The notes under the pieces were generated by a model that had not been told where the DNA came from, did no database searches, and was given only the letters and a program-made list of their open reading frames with translations. Below, one piece after another: positions 51,510 to 61,409 of a stretch of DNA of 64,000 nucleotides (positions are counted from its first letter, which is position 1; every line of letters begins with the position of its first letter). The translations under genes and the position numbers were made by a program. The DNA is from Sphingobacteriia bacterium RIFOXYC2_FULL_35_18. GTDB lineage: Bacteria; Bacteroidota; Bacteroidia; Chitinophagales; Chitinophagaceae. The stretch spans positions 237,210 to 301,209 of the forward strand of contig MIAG01000002.1 of NCBI GenBank assembly GCA_001829005.1, written 5' to 3'.

Positions 51510-54500
51510 ATGAACAAATTTTATTTATTAATGCTGATCATATTAACCCCTTACTTAATATTAGCGCAAAGCACATATGGATCAATTAGTGGTAAAGTGA
51601 CTTATAAAGAAAAACGAGTGTTTGGGGCTACTATTATTTTGATAGAAGAAAGCACCCAAACCATCATTAAAACCAGTAGCAATCTTAGTGGTACTTATGG
51701 ATTTTATCAATTAAAACCAAGCAGTAATTATTCACTTAAGGCAATTTATCCATTGGCTGACACCGTTCATATTGAATTCATTCAAATAATAGTAGGTGAA
51801 GATATATTATTAAATATCCCTTTTCAACCAAAAGTAAATGAGTTAAACCCCATACAAGTAACCAGTACTTCAAATAGCTATAAGGACGCTTCAAGTATTG
51901 ACCTTTTAAAAAATTCAACTATAAAATCAAATGAACTGAGTAGATTATTAATGCATCACCCTGAAGCTTATATTAAGCAAGACAATAGCGGTGCTGCTTC
52001 CTTTTCAGGACAGAACAATCGATTTAACTCCTATTATATAGATGGTGTTTTACAAAACGATCAGTTTGGTCTATCTCCTACAGGAACGATAATGGGCGAA
52101 ACAGGCAATTTAGCAGCAGCACCAGAAAGCTTTGAACAAATGCAATTGCTGGTATCCCCTAATGATGCATCATTGGGCAATTTTACTGGTGCAGCCATTA
52201 ATATTGTTACCAAGGCAGGGAAGAACAAACCATTTCAAGACGCATATACTACGGTAAGAACTAATCGACATCTATATAAACATGTAGGAATGAGTATTGG
52301 AGGTCCAATTATTCATAACAAACTTTTTTATTTTTTTAATTCCGATCAATTAAATGAATATGTTTTAAGAGACAATTTAATCAATCAGTATCAAGGTGAA
52401 ACCAATCAAATAAATAAACTAACACGATTTAGACAAACCATCCAAGAAAGGTTTGGCTACGACCCAGGAACATTGGACCAAACAGTTCATACAACTTCGA
52501 GCAAATGGGCAATTAGAGTTGATGGTGTACTCAATCTTAAAAATCAATTTGTATTTAATTTTAGAACTACCCAATCATTTAGGAACAGCAATTCACCCAG
52601 TACAGAAAGCATGCTGATTTTTTCGAATAATGGCAAAATTCAAGAACAGAAAAATTTCTCAGCAAGTTTTGAATGGAAATACAAAATAAATTCATTTACA
52701 CAAAACAGACTATTACTCGCTTATAACCACCACTCCTCAATTACAAAGCCAAGACTTCAAGCATTTCCTTTAATAAGATTGTTAGATGGAGATGGTATGA
52801 TTGTATTGGGCGCACCAGAAGAAACATATTTAAATCAACTTAGTCAAACTAGTTATAACATTAACAATCGATGGAATATTTTAAAGGGAAAACATTTTTA
52901 TGAATTAGGAATTGATATGGATTATTCCATTTTAAAAAACAATTTTATGTTGAATGGGAATGGACAATATTTCTATTATAGCATCAATCATTTTTTACAA
53001 AACAGAAACCCAGTTGAGTTTAGTATAAATAAACCCTCGGCTTTGACTAATCAAATTGGAATTGGCACAACTATGAATTTATTAAAATGGGCCTTCTTTA
53101 TCAATTATAAAGTAAATCCAACTAAAAATATTCAACTACAAGGGGGCTTTAGGTGGAATGAAGAGTACTTTCTAAATACACCACAACCTGACTCCTTAAC
53201 CAATAATACAGCATTGCCAATAATCAGTCAAGTACACGATTTGCATGAAGCCATTTCAGGAAAGTTGCCGAGACTAAGATCCATCCCATCCCCAAGAATT
53301 TATACAAGATTTTTTATACCCAAATGGAATGCCCATTTAAAAATTGGGGCTGGAATATTTGCTGGAAGAATTCCCTATGCTTGGTTAGGAGGAATTGTTT
53401 CAAATAATGGGAATAAAATTGACCAATATATTTCTAAACAAGAACAACTAAGAAACTATCCGTTTAATCCTGATAATACCTTAGTCCATTTTATACCACC
53501 TCTAAACCATACTATTAATAAAGGAACTGTTTATTTAAGTGCTGCAAAATTGAATCTTCCTAGTTTATTTAGAGCAACCCTACAAGTAGATAAAACAATC
53601 AACCCAACTGCAGCATTCACTATACAATTCATGTATTTTAAGAACCTATCTGAACTTGTTTTTTCTAATGTTAATATTAACAAAGCGATAGCTCATTTAG
53701 ATGGTCCAGATATTAGATTAATTTATGCACCAACCGACTCTTTAAAAATTGCTATCAATCAAAATGGCACCAATCCTTACGATTATATTATTTTAATTAA
53801 GAACAGTAATGGTGCATTGGGCTATGGATATGAAATGTCAATTCAATTGAAACAACAACAACAACAACAGAGTAGTTTAATAAAATATTCATTGGGAAAC
53901 GCCTATTCCTTATACGATGGCAACTATTTAATTGCGGTAAATCATTGGAAATTAATGGAACAATCACAAGGAAGAAACCATATTTCACTCTCTGCTTCCG
54001 ACTTTAGTCAAGGTCATCGTATTTATGCGGAATATCAATTTAAAATTAGGCAACAAAAAAACAAAAGATTCACTGGATCTATCCATTACAATGGTCAATC
54101 AGGAGCTCCATATAGCTTCGTATATGGGAAAGGTAACTTATCAGGAGATGAACCAACCACCTCAGGTTACGACTTAATTTATATTCCAAGAGAATCAGAA
54201 ATTAATCAAATGTATTTTGAACCAATTTTTAAAAAAGACCTTTATTTTACTAGTGATCAACAAAAAGAAGCTTTGAATATTTTTATCAATTCAAATAAAT
54301 ATTTACAAAAAAGAAGAGGATTGTATGCTCAAAGAAATGGAAGCAGAGCTCCATTTACCCATCGAATAGATTTAAAAGCAAATTGGTATCTCCCGATAAA
54401 AATTCACACCCAAAAAATTCATTTAAATTTTTCATTTGAAATTTTAAACGTAGCCAATTTATTGAATTCAAAATGGGGGCAACAATTACAGGTTGCTGGT

Positions 54501-54677
54501 GGCAGAGTGAAGCTTATTTCCTTCCAAGGTTTTAAAAATAATCAATCTTTAATCCCTATTTACTCCTTTGACCCATCCCTGTCATCACAATCAATTTTTG
54601 AGTTAAATAACTCTTTAAACCCGGCAAATACGGGCAACTGGATGTTCCAACTTGGATTCAGGTTAAGTTTTTATTAA
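51510..54677 (+). CDS. Oar-like TonB-dependent receptor (copy 1)
   Basis: The 1055-residue protein has a signal peptide (NKFYLLMLIILTPYLILAQS), a carboxypeptidase-regulatory-like domain (GSISGKVTYKEKRVFGATII), a plug-like region and a long beta-barrel ending in an aromatic residue (FQLGFRLSFY). It follows the Oar family. Substrate is unknown. It contains a run of six Gln encoded by CAA repeats near 53850. Codon use is AT-rich at third positions, unlike the receptor after it, and it looks less highly expressed. A 198-base gap separates it from copy 2. Confidence 0.85.
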   Translation: MNKFYLLMLIILTPYLILAQSTYGSISGKVTYKEKRVFGATIILIEESTQTIIKTSSNLSGTYGFYQLKPSSNYSLKAIYPLADTVHIEFIQIIVGEDILLNIPFQPKVNELNPIQVTSTSNSYKDASSIDLLKNSTIKSNELSRLLMHHPEAYIKQDNSGAASFSGQNNRFNSYYIDGVLQNDQFGLSPTGTIMGETGNLAAAPESFEQMQLLVSPNDASLGNFTGAAINIVTKAGKNKPFQDAYTTVRTNRHLYKHVGMSIGGPIIHNKLFYFFNSDQLNEYVLRDNLINQYQGETNQINKLTRFRQTIQERFGYDPGTLDQTVHTTSSKWAIRVDGVLNLKNQFVFNFRTTQSFRNSNSPSTESMLIFSNNGKIQEQKNFSASFEWKYKINSFTQNRLLLAYNHHSSITKPRLQAFPLIRLLDGDGMIVLGAPEETYLNQLSQTSYNINNRWNILKGKHFYELGIDMDYSILKNNFMLNGNGQYFYYSINHFLQNRNPVEFSINKPSALTNQIGIGTTMNLLKWAFFINYKVNPTKNIQLQGGFRWNEEYFLNTPQPDSLTNNTALPIISQVHDLHEAISGKLPRLRSIPSPRIYTRFFIPKWNAHLKIGAGIFAGRIPYAWLGGIVSNNGNKIDQYISKQEQLRNYPFNPDNTLVHFIPPLNHTINKGTVYLSAAKLNLPSLFRATLQVDKTINPTAAFTIQFMYFKNLSELVFSNVNINKAIAHLDGPDIRLIYAPTDSLKIAINQNGTNPYDYIILIKNSNGALGYGYEMSIQLKQQQQQQSSLIKYSLGNAYSLYDGNYLIAVNHWKLMEQSQGRNHISLSASDFSQGHRIYAEYQFKIRQQKNKRFTGSIHYNGQSGAPYSFVYGKGNLSGDEPTTSGYDLIYIPRESEINQMYFEPIFKKDLYFTSDQQKEALNIFINSNKYLQKRRGLYAQRNGSRAPFTHRIDLKANWYLPIKIHTQKIHLNFSFEILNVANLLNSKWGQQLQVAGGRVKLISFQGFKNNQSLIPIYSFDPSLSSQSIFELNNSLNPANTGNWMFQLGFRLSFY

Positions 54678-54825
54678 CAAACAGTTGATTTTAACAGTCA
54701 AAAATTGGCTTTAAATAAACCACTTAATCATCTGACTATCATATTGTTAACTAAAATTATATGCGCAAAATAATAGCTTCAATGTTTATAAAGTTGATCA
54801 AAATAGCGCATTATTTTAACAAGAT

Positions 54826-54857
54826 TTTGGGTACATAAGCCTTTAGTCGGATATTTG
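54826..54857 (+). promoter_or_regulatory. promoter of the second Oar-like receptor
   Basis: TTTG (54826-54829) is followed after 20 bases by GATATTTG (54850-54857), one base off TAnnTTTG. This is the best-spaced -33/-7 pair in the window and lies 18 bases before the ATG at 54876, consistent with strong expression. An ATGCGC/GCGCAT inverted pair lies about 60 bases upstream. Confidence 0.5.
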
Positions 54858-54875
54858 CCGCACAAAACCAAGATT

Positions 54876-57800
54876 ATGAGAATTTTTAAAAGAATTTCAA
54901 TGATTATGGTTGCTGCACTAGCAACTTTGATCACAACCGCCCAGGTTACTACTAGTAGTATCTCAGGGGTTGTAAAAACTGCTGATGGGCAACCGATTGA
55001 GGGTGCTAGCCTTGTTGCTGTTCACACCCCTTCTGGTACTCAGTACTCTACACTTGCAAAAAAAGGCGGTGTGTTTACTTTACCTGGATTGAGAACAGGT
55101 GGACCTTACACATTAAAAATTACTTTCACCGGATTGAAGGTAGAAACAGTAAATGATATCTATCTTTTATTGGGTGAGCCTTATGTAATTAACCCTACTT
55201 TGATTGATGAGTCTAAAGTGTTGAGTGAAGTAGTGGTAAATGCATTGAAGAAAAAATCAAGTGGAGATAAATCTGGTGGTGCTTCTACAGTAATTAATCA
55301 GCGTTTATTGAACACTATGCCTACTATCAGTCGTAGTATTAACGACTTTACTCGTTTAACTCCACAGGCAAATGGTACTAGCTTTGCTGGTAGAGATGGT
55401 AGATTTAACAACACCCAAATTGATGGTGCCAACTTAAACAACAACTTTGGTTTAAGTTCTGATCCATTACCTGGTGGTGGTGCTAATCCTATTTCAATTG
55501 ATGCAATTGAAGAGGTTTCTGTAAATATTGCTCCATTTGACGTTAGACAGTCTGGTTTTACTGGTGCTGGTATTAACGCTGTAACCAAGAGTGGTACGAA
55601 CAAAATCAAGGGAACTATTTATGGTTTGTATAGAAACCAAGATTATAATGGAACAAATGTAGGTGATGTTAAATTGCCGGCTCAAGTAAAGTCAAGCAAC
55701 AAAATTTTTGGTGCAACACTTGGTGGAGCTATTATCAAGAATAAGTTATTCTATTTCGCTTCATATGAAGAGGAAGAGAGAAGCCAACCTGGTATTACAT
55801 TCAGCCCAAGAGGTGGATCTGGTGCAGGTAACGTGAGCAATACTAGTGTAGATTCATTAAACAAATTTGCAAACGCTTTAAGAACGAAGTACGGATACGA
55901 TCCAGGTTCTTTTGACAACTTCCCTAACTTCTCTACCAAGAACACTAAAATCTTGGCAAAGATTGACTGGAACATCAACAACAACCATAAGTTAACCTTG
56001 AAGTATAGTGATTTAGTTAGCTATAACGACCAACAATTAAATGGTTCTAGTATTCCTAACGGTCCTAGTTTCAGACCAGTTGGTGCAAGCGGTACAATTA
56101 ACCGTTTACCAAATAACCGTTTTAGCTTAAACTCAATGTCATTTTCTAATTCTAACTACAAATTCAAAGACGTAGTTAGAACAGGTTCTTTGGAATTGAA
56201 CTCGAATTTCGGTAGATTCTCTAACCAGTTTATTGCTACTTTCTCAAAAATTCAAGCTACTCGTTCTATTGATGGTGGTTACTTCCCAACTGTTGATATC
56301 TTCAATAACAATGGACAAAACTATATGTCAGCTGGTTCTGATCCATTCACAAGAAACAACGATGTTAAAAACGACGTATTTAACGTAACCAATAACTTTA
56401 CCTATTATGCAGGTAAACATACCATTACCGCGGGTGCTTCTTATGAATATCAGCGTGTAGGTAATATGTTTATGCCTGGTTCTGCAAGCTATTATGCATT
56501 CAATTCATTAGATGATTTCATTAATAACAGAGCCCCAGCAGCATTTTCTTATACTTTCTCTTTAGATCCTAATAAGCCTTCTGTGTATGCAGCAGACTTA
56601 AAAGTAGGTCAATTAGGTATATATGCACAAGATGAGTTTAACGTAAACGAAAACCTTAAATTAACTTATGGAGTTCGTATAGACAAAGTGTTATATCCTG
56701 AAGCTCCTTTAGAGAATCCTAACGTAACCGCTCTTTCTTTCCCTGACAGAAATGGGGTTCCAACCAATTACAAAACAAGTGAGTGGCCTAAACAAAGCAC
56801 TTTGTATTTCTCTCCAAGAATTGGTTTCCGTTATAAAATTGACGAAGAGAATTTGGTATTCAGAGGTGGTACTGGATTATTTACCGGAAGAATTCCTTTT
56901 GTGTATTTAACCAATATGCCTAGCAATAGCCAAATGTACCAAGCAAGTCAGGCTGTTACTAATCCAGCATTATTAGGCAATTTCTTATTCAATCCAAATC
57001 CTGATGCATATCGTGGAAGCTTCAGCCCTGTTGCTGGAGTGTTACCAAATAATGCAAACATTGTATTGATGGACAGAGAATTTAAGTTTCCTCAAGTTTG
57101 GAGAACCAACTTAGCAGTTGACAAAAAATTAGGTAATGGATGGAGTATTACTGCTGAAGCGTTGATTACAAAAGACATCAATGCAGTAATCATGAGAAAT
57201 GCTAACCAGCGTAATCCAAATGCGGTTCTTGCCGGAGGTGATGATTTAAGACCACGTTATGCTGCTACTGCTGACAGAAGATTGTATAGCAATATTGGAT
57301 CTGCAATTGTTCTAGAAAATGCTTCAAGAGGCAATAGTGGATCTTTCACTTTCCAAGTTACTAAGACTTCAACAAAAGGATTTTTTGGAACCTTGGCTTA
57401 CACCAGAAGCTATGCAACAGAATTAACTGCAAATCCTGGTGCGCAAGCAACATCTACTTGGCAGAGTAACCCAACAACAGCTACACAGAATGATCAGCAA
57501 TTATTCAACTCTGCATATGTTGCACCGCATAGAATAATCTCTACCCTTTCTTACAAATTGAATTATGGTAAGAATTTTGCCACTACATTCACTTTATTTG
57601 GTGAAATAGCAATGGGCAATAACTATAGCTACACCATTAATGGAGACTTAAACAATGATGGTAATAGTACTTCAGATTTGTTATTTATTCAATCAAGCCC
57701 TGTTTTTGTACCACAAACTGCATCTGGTGGCAACCCTGCAAGATCGGTTGATGAACAACATGCAGCATGGCAGTTATTTATTCAGAACACCCCTTACTTA

Positions 57801-58151
57801 AGAAAAAACTTGAACCAATATGCAGGTCGTAACGAAGCATATTTACCTTGGGTTAGTCGTTTTGACTTAAGAATCGTTCAAGATATCATGGCAAATATTG
57901 GTGCTCATAAGCATACATTACAAATCACTGCTGATATTTTAAACTTTGGTAACATGTTGTTCAAGAGTGCAGGTGTAAGACAAATCACCACAACAACACA
58001 GCCCCTTATCTTTAGAGGCTATGATGCAACTGGTCGTCCTACATACAACTTGCAGCAACAAGGTGGCCAATTGGTTACTAAACCTTGGCAAAACAACCTA
58101 AGCTTAGCCAGCACTTGGTCTATGCAGTTAGGTGTTCGTTATATTTTCTAG
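54876..58151 (+). CDS. Oar-like TonB-dependent receptor (copy 2)
   Basis: From ATG 54876 the protein is 1091 residues: signal peptide (MRIFKRISMIMVAALATLIT), N-terminal carboxypeptidase-like domain (SISGVVKTADGQPIEGASLV), plug-like region (RFNNTQIDGANLNNNFGLSS and GFTGAGINAVTKSGTNKIKG), and a beta-barrel ending MQLGVRYIF. It is an Oar paralogue of the gene before it. Codons favour GGT, AAC, TTC and CGT, as in highly expressed genes. The substrate is unknown. The strong terminator at 58171-58199 follows. Confidence 0.88.
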   Translation: MRIFKRISMIMVAALATLITTAQVTTSSISGVVKTADGQPIEGASLVAVHTPSGTQYSTLAKKGGVFTLPGLRTGGPYTLKITFTGLKVETVNDIYLLLGEPYVINPTLIDESKVLSEVVVNALKKKSSGDKSGGASTVINQRLLNTMPTISRSINDFTRLTPQANGTSFAGRDGRFNNTQIDGANLNNNFGLSSDPLPGGGANPISIDAIEEVSVNIAPFDVRQSGFTGAGINAVTKSGTNKIKGTIYGLYRNQDYNGTNVGDVKLPAQVKSSNKIFGATLGGAIIKNKLFYFASYEEEERSQPGITFSPRGGSGAGNVSNTSVDSLNKFANALRTKYGYDPGSFDNFPNFSTKNTKILAKIDWNINNNHKLTLKYSDLVSYNDQQLNGSSIPNGPSFRPVGASGTINRLPNNRFSLNSMSFSNSNYKFKDVVRTGSLELNSNFGRFSNQFIATFSKIQATRSIDGGYFPTVDIFNNNGQNYMSAGSDPFTRNNDVKNDVFNVTNNFTYYAGKHTITAGASYEYQRVGNMFMPGSASYYAFNSLDDFINNRAPAAFSYTFSLDPNKPSVYAADLKVGQLGIYAQDEFNVNENLKLTYGVRIDKVLYPEAPLENPNVTALSFPDRNGVPTNYKTSEWPKQSTLYFSPRIGFRYKIDEENLVFRGGTGLFTGRIPFVYLTNMPSNSQMYQASQAVTNPALLGNFLFNPNPDAYRGSFSPVAGVLPNNANIVLMDREFKFPQVWRTNLAVDKKLGNGWSITAEALITKDINAVIMRNANQRNPNAVLAGGDDLRPRYAATADRRLYSNIGSAIVLENASRGNSGSFTFQVTKTSTKGFFGTLAYTRSYATELTANPGAQATSTWQSNPTTATQNDQQLFNSAYVAPHRIISTLSYKLNYGKNFATTFTLFGEIAMGNNYSYTINGDLNNDGNSTSDLLFIQSSPVFVPQTASGGNPARSVDEQHAAWQLFIQNTPYLRKNLNQYAGRNEAYLPWVSRFDLRIVQDIMANIGAHKHTLQITADILNFGNMLFKSAGVRQITTTTQPLIFRGYDATGRPTYNLQQQGGQLVTKPWQNNLSLASTWSMQLGVRYIF

Positions 58152-58170
58152 TATAACTTCTTACAAATAC

Positions 58171-58199
58171 AAAAAGGCCCCGGAAATCGGGGCCTTTTT
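58171..58199. terminator. bidirectional terminator after the receptor
   Basis: AAAAAGGCCCCG (58171-58182) pairs perfectly with CGGGGCCTTTTT (58188-58199) around a 5-base loop. A-tract and T-tract flank both arms, so it works for the receptor and for the convergent esterase gene. Confidence 0.92.
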
Positions 58200-58251
58200 A
58201 ATTTAATCTGTCAAGTGAAATTGCGGCTCTTGGTTATATTTCAAAAAAATC

Positions 58252-59067
58252 TTATTTGCCCCAACCCCATTGTAGAAACTGGGGCATAATTTTCTCCCAG
58301 GTCTCCATATCGTGCTTGCCTTCTTCTATTTGCAAATATTGAATATGATTTTCAGTGTACCCTTTTGCTTTCAATGCAACAATTAAGTCTAAAGCATCAT
58401 CAATTGAATCAATGATTCCATTATTATTTCTATCAGCGGTTTCATCTAATTCGCCACATTCAATAAAAAATTGTAACCAGGGATGAAATTTTCCTTTCCG
58501 AATTTGCAAATGCATCAATCGATCTTGTTCATCGTCGTAACCATCTTCATACCCTTTTCTTCGCCACCAAAGTGAGGGACTAAACAATCCAATTTTTCTA
58601 AACTCACTTGCATTATTCCATGCAATATCCAATGCACTTAATGCCCCCAAAGAAAATCCAGCGAATGACTTATCCTTGAATGATGGCGCATTGTATTTCT
58701 TTCTGATAAAAGGCAATAACTCATCAAATATAAATTTACTGTACAATCCTGCTTTAGCTCCTCTCCCGTTAAAATCAGCTGAATATGCAGTTCCATATTC
58801 CATTTTACGTTCAGGACCACAATGAATGCCCACACATACAATGGGCTCAATGCTTCTATTCGTCAATAAATCGGAAAAGAGTTCATCAAAACGCATTTTG
58901 ATTAAATCTTGCCCATCGTTAAACAAAAGAAGACTTACCTGATCTAGGTAATGTATTTTAGATGGTAAATAAATGTTGATGGTTACATCTCTTTCTAAAT
59001 ATTCAGAATGAACCACACTGGTCTCCATTTGCATTATAGGTGGTTGAATAGTAACATGATTCGACAT
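58252..59067 (-). CDS. alpha/beta-hydrolase-fold esterase
   Basis: From Met 59067 the protein is 271 residues (24 bases further upstream, 59091, is another ATG). The nucleophile elbow is SFAGFSLGALSALD (Ser in GFSLG), typical of the putative esterase/Fes family. VDGMHG-like metal or acid residues are not clear; the acid may be the Asp in GQDLIKMRFDELF or near DRNNNGIIDSIDD. A calcium-binding-like DRNNNGIIDS loop (EF-hand-like Dockerin type) is odd in a small esterase. No signal peptide is visible, so it is probably cytoplasmic. It is divergent from an ATP-grasp gene; co-regulation is plausible. A TATTTTTG box lies 6-13 bases upstream of 59067 and supports that start. Confidence 0.78.
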   Translation of the reverse strand: MSNHVTIQPPIMQMETSVVHSEYLERDVTINIYLPSKIHYLDQVSLLLFNDGQDLIKMRFDELFSDLLTNRSIEPIVCVGIHCGPERKMEYGTAYSADFNGRGAKAGLYSKFIFDELLPFIRKKYNAPSFKDKSFAGFSLGALSALDIAWNNASEFRKIGLFSPSLWWRRKGYEDGYDDEQDRLMHLQIRKGKFHPWLQFFIECGELDETADRNNNGIIDSIDDALDLIVALKAKGYTENHIQYLQIEEGKHDMETWEKIMPQFLQWGWGK

Positions 59068-59072
59068 AATAT

Positions 59073-59080
59073 CAAAAATA
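59073..59080 (-). promoter_or_regulatory. -7 promoter box for the esterase gene
   Basis: On the minus strand TATTTTTG, an exact TAnnTTTG match, lies six bases before the ATG at 59067; a nearly leaderless mRNA would result. It lies inside the reading frame of the alternative start at 59091. Confidence 0.35.
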
Positions 59081-59185
59081 GGGTAATGCATGAAAAATAG
59101 GGCATCGCAATAAAAATAGATAGCGATATTTTTTTATTTATGTATAGATAGCTTAAATTACAAATCAACCTTAAAAACTGCAATT

Positions 59186-60139
59186 ATGAAAAAAATAGGT
59201 ATTCTCTTTGGGCAAGAAAGAAGTTTCCCAAATGCTTTTGTTGAAAGAATCAATAGCAAACAAATAAAGGGAATTACAGCAGAGCCAGTAAAAATTGATA
59301 AAGTTATCCAAGGAGAAAGTAGTGGATATGCAGTAATTATTGACCGTATTAGTCAAGATGTTCCCTTTTATAGGGCTTACTTAAAAAATGCCGCACTATG
59401 CGGAACCGCAGTGATTAACAATCCTTTCTGGTGGAGCGCTGATGAGAAATTTTTCAATAATTGTTTATCAACAAAAATTGAAGTGGCTGTACCTAAAACA
59501 GTTATACTCCCTTCAAAAGAATTACCTACAGATACCGCAGAATTGTCTTTTAGTAATTTGTCTTACCCATTAGATTGGGAAGGAATTTTTAGCTATGTTG
59601 GCTTCCCTGCTTATATGAAACCATTTGCTGGTGGAGGTTGGAAAAACGTATACAAACTAACAGACATGAATGATTTTTTTGAAAAACATGCTGAAACAGG
59701 CCAATTGGTGATGCTGCTTCAAGAAGAGATTGTTTTTGAAGAGTACTATCGCTGTTACTGCATTGGCGGGAAACATGTACGCATCATGTCTTATGAACCT
59801 AGAAACCCACATCATCTTAGATATGCTGCAGACTTTAAGCCTTCTGCAGAAAAGTTAAAAATGATGACAGAAATTGTATTGAAAATTAATCAATACCTAG
59901 GGTACGACTTCAATACAGTTGAATTAGCTTTAAGAGATGGAGTGCCTTACGCCATTGATTTTTGCAACCCAGCACCAGATGCAGATATCAAAAGCGTAGG
60001 GCAAGAAAATTTTGATTGGGTGGTAGAAACTGCTGCAAACTATGCAATAGAAAAAGCATTGGCTCAAGAAGATGGAAAAGATAATTTAACCTGGGGCGAA
60101 TACATTAAAAGAAGCGCAAACGGGAAGCCCCTTTATTAA
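59186..60139 (+). CDS. ATP-grasp ligase-like protein
   Basis: The 317-residue protein has the ATP-grasp fold: an N-terminal domain (MKKIGILFGQERSFPNAFVE), the Lys/Gly-rich loop YMKPFAGGGWKNVYKL, LLQEEIVFEEYYRCYCIGGK and the Mg-binding C-terminal part FNTVELALRDGVPYAIDFCN with NPAPD. It is RimK/D-Ala-D-Ala ligase-like and predicted to form a peptide or amide bond with ATP. No carrier domain is present. It lies 23 bases upstream of a GCS2 ligase gene and probably acts with it. The substrate is unknown. Confidence 0.82.
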   Translation: MKKIGILFGQERSFPNAFVERINSKQIKGITAEPVKIDKVIQGESSGYAVIIDRISQDVPFYRAYLKNAALCGTAVINNPFWWSADEKFFNNCLSTKIEVAVPKTVILPSKELPTDTAELSFSNLSYPLDWEGIFSYVGFPAYMKPFAGGGWKNVYKLTDMNDFFEKHAETGQLVMLLQEEIVFEEYYRCYCIGGKHVRIMSYEPRNPHHLRYAADFKPSAEKLKMMTEIVLKINQYLGYDFNTVELALRDGVPYAIDFCNPAPDADIKSVGQENFDWVVETAANYAIEKALAQEDGKDNLTWGEYIKRSANGKPLY

Positions 60140-60162
60140 TCAGTCTATATCACGTTTAGTAT

Positions 60163-61272
60163 ATGTCTAATTTAAGTTTCAAGCATTTTACTTTAGGAGT
60201 TGAGGAAGAATATATGGTAATAGACCCCATTTCTAGAGAGTTAAAAAGTCATGAGCAAAAAATTGTTCAAGTGGGGCAACTCTCAATGAAAGATAAGGTG
60301 AAGGCCGAAATGCACCAAGCTGTAGTTGAAGTTGGAACAGATATTTGTAAAGATATTGATGAAGCATTCAAAGATGTGGCTTCGTTAAGAGGGAATATTG
60401 CACAAATTGCTGGTGATTTAGGTCTTTGGGTTGGAGCATCGGGCACGCATCCTTTTAGCCATTGGGAAAACCAATTGATTACAGACCATGTTCGGTACAA
60501 TCAAATTGTTAACGAATTACAAGAAGCTGCTAGAAGCAATTTGATTTTTGGATTACATGTCCATGTAGGTATGGAAGATAGAAAAATGGCCATCCATATT
60601 GCAAATACAGCCCGCTATTTTCTACCCCATGTGTATGCATTAAGTACCAACTCCCCTTTTTGGGAATCCAGAGATACAGGATACAAATCTTTTAGAACAA
60701 AAGTGTTTGATAAGTTCCCTAGAACTGGAATACCCGACCACTTTGAAAGTTTTGAAGCCTATGAAAATTATGTAAATCTTTTAATTAAGACCAATTGCAT
60801 CGACAATGCTAAAAAAATTTGGTGGGACTTAAGGGTTCATCCTTTTTTCAATACAGTGGAATTTAGAATTTGTGATGTTCCAATGAATATCATGGAAACG
60901 ATGACCATTGCGGCTTTGTTCCAAGCAATTTGCGCCAAAATTTACAAGCTCAGGAACCAGAACCTCAACTTCATGATTTATCAAAGATCATTAATCAACG
61001 AAAATAAATGGAGGGCCAGCAGGTATGGAATAGAAGGGAAACTCATTGATTTTGGAAAAGAAACTGAGGTAGACACGAAGGCCCTTATTTATGAATTACT
61101 CGATTTTGTAGATGATGTAGTAGATGAGTTGGGAAGCAGACATGTAGTAGAGCACGTAGCCAAAATATTTGAATTAGGAACCGGGGCCGATAGACAATTA
61201 AAAGTATTTAAAGAAACAGGTAGCTTAATAAGTGTGGTAGACTATATACACGACCAATTTTTGAGTATTTAA
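60163..61272 (+). CDS. GCS2-family carboxylate-amine ligase (YbdK-like)
   Basis: The 369-residue protein belongs to the glutamate-cysteine-ligase family 2 group (COG2170, YbdK-like). Visible signatures: FTLGVEEEYMVIDPISRELK with Glu/Glu ligands, MHQAVVEVGTDIC, GLWVGASGTHPFSHWENQ and GLHVHVGMEDRKMAIHI. It forms an amide bond between a carboxyl group and an amine, usually glutamate with cysteine-like substrates. The ATP-grasp gene ends 23 bases before it; the two likely form one operon, which ends at the terminator 61296-61323. Confidence 0.88.
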   Translation: MSNLSFKHFTLGVEEEYMVIDPISRELKSHEQKIVQVGQLSMKDKVKAEMHQAVVEVGTDICKDIDEAFKDVASLRGNIAQIAGDLGLWVGASGTHPFSHWENQLITDHVRYNQIVNELQEAARSNLIFGLHVHVGMEDRKMAIHIANTARYFLPHVYALSTNSPFWESRDTGYKSFRTKVFDKFPRTGIPDHFESFEAYENYVNLLIKTNCIDNAKKIWWDLRVHPFFNTVEFRICDVPMNIMETMTIAALFQAICAKIYKLRNQNLNFMIYQRSLINENKWRASRYGIEGKLIDFGKETEVDTKALIYELLDFVDDVVDELGSRHVVEHVAKIFELGTGADRQLKVFKETGSLISVVDYIHDQFLSI

Positions 61273-61295
61273 CTTAAAATAAATATAAAATAACC

Positions 61296-61323
61296 AAGCC
61301 TCTATTATTATAGGGGCTTTTTT
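61296..61323 (+). terminator. terminator after the GCS2 gene
   Basis: AAGCCTCTA (61296-61304) pairs with TAGGGGCTT (61311-61319) with one G-T wobble, followed by T's to 61323. It ends the ATP-grasp-GCS2 operon, so the ECF sigma operon that follows is separate. Confidence 0.8.
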
Positions 61324-61409
61324 ATTCATATTTGTTTAGTTTAAACCACTCAGGCAGCATTTTAACTGAACTGGTCGTCTATATTATGTCAACGTTAAAT
61401 TAACCTCAT

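Noticed and set aside
53845-53871. CAA/AAC trinucleotide repeat in Oar copy 1
   Set aside because: Six repeats code for Gln in frame; changes would not shift the frame, so phase variation is unlikely.
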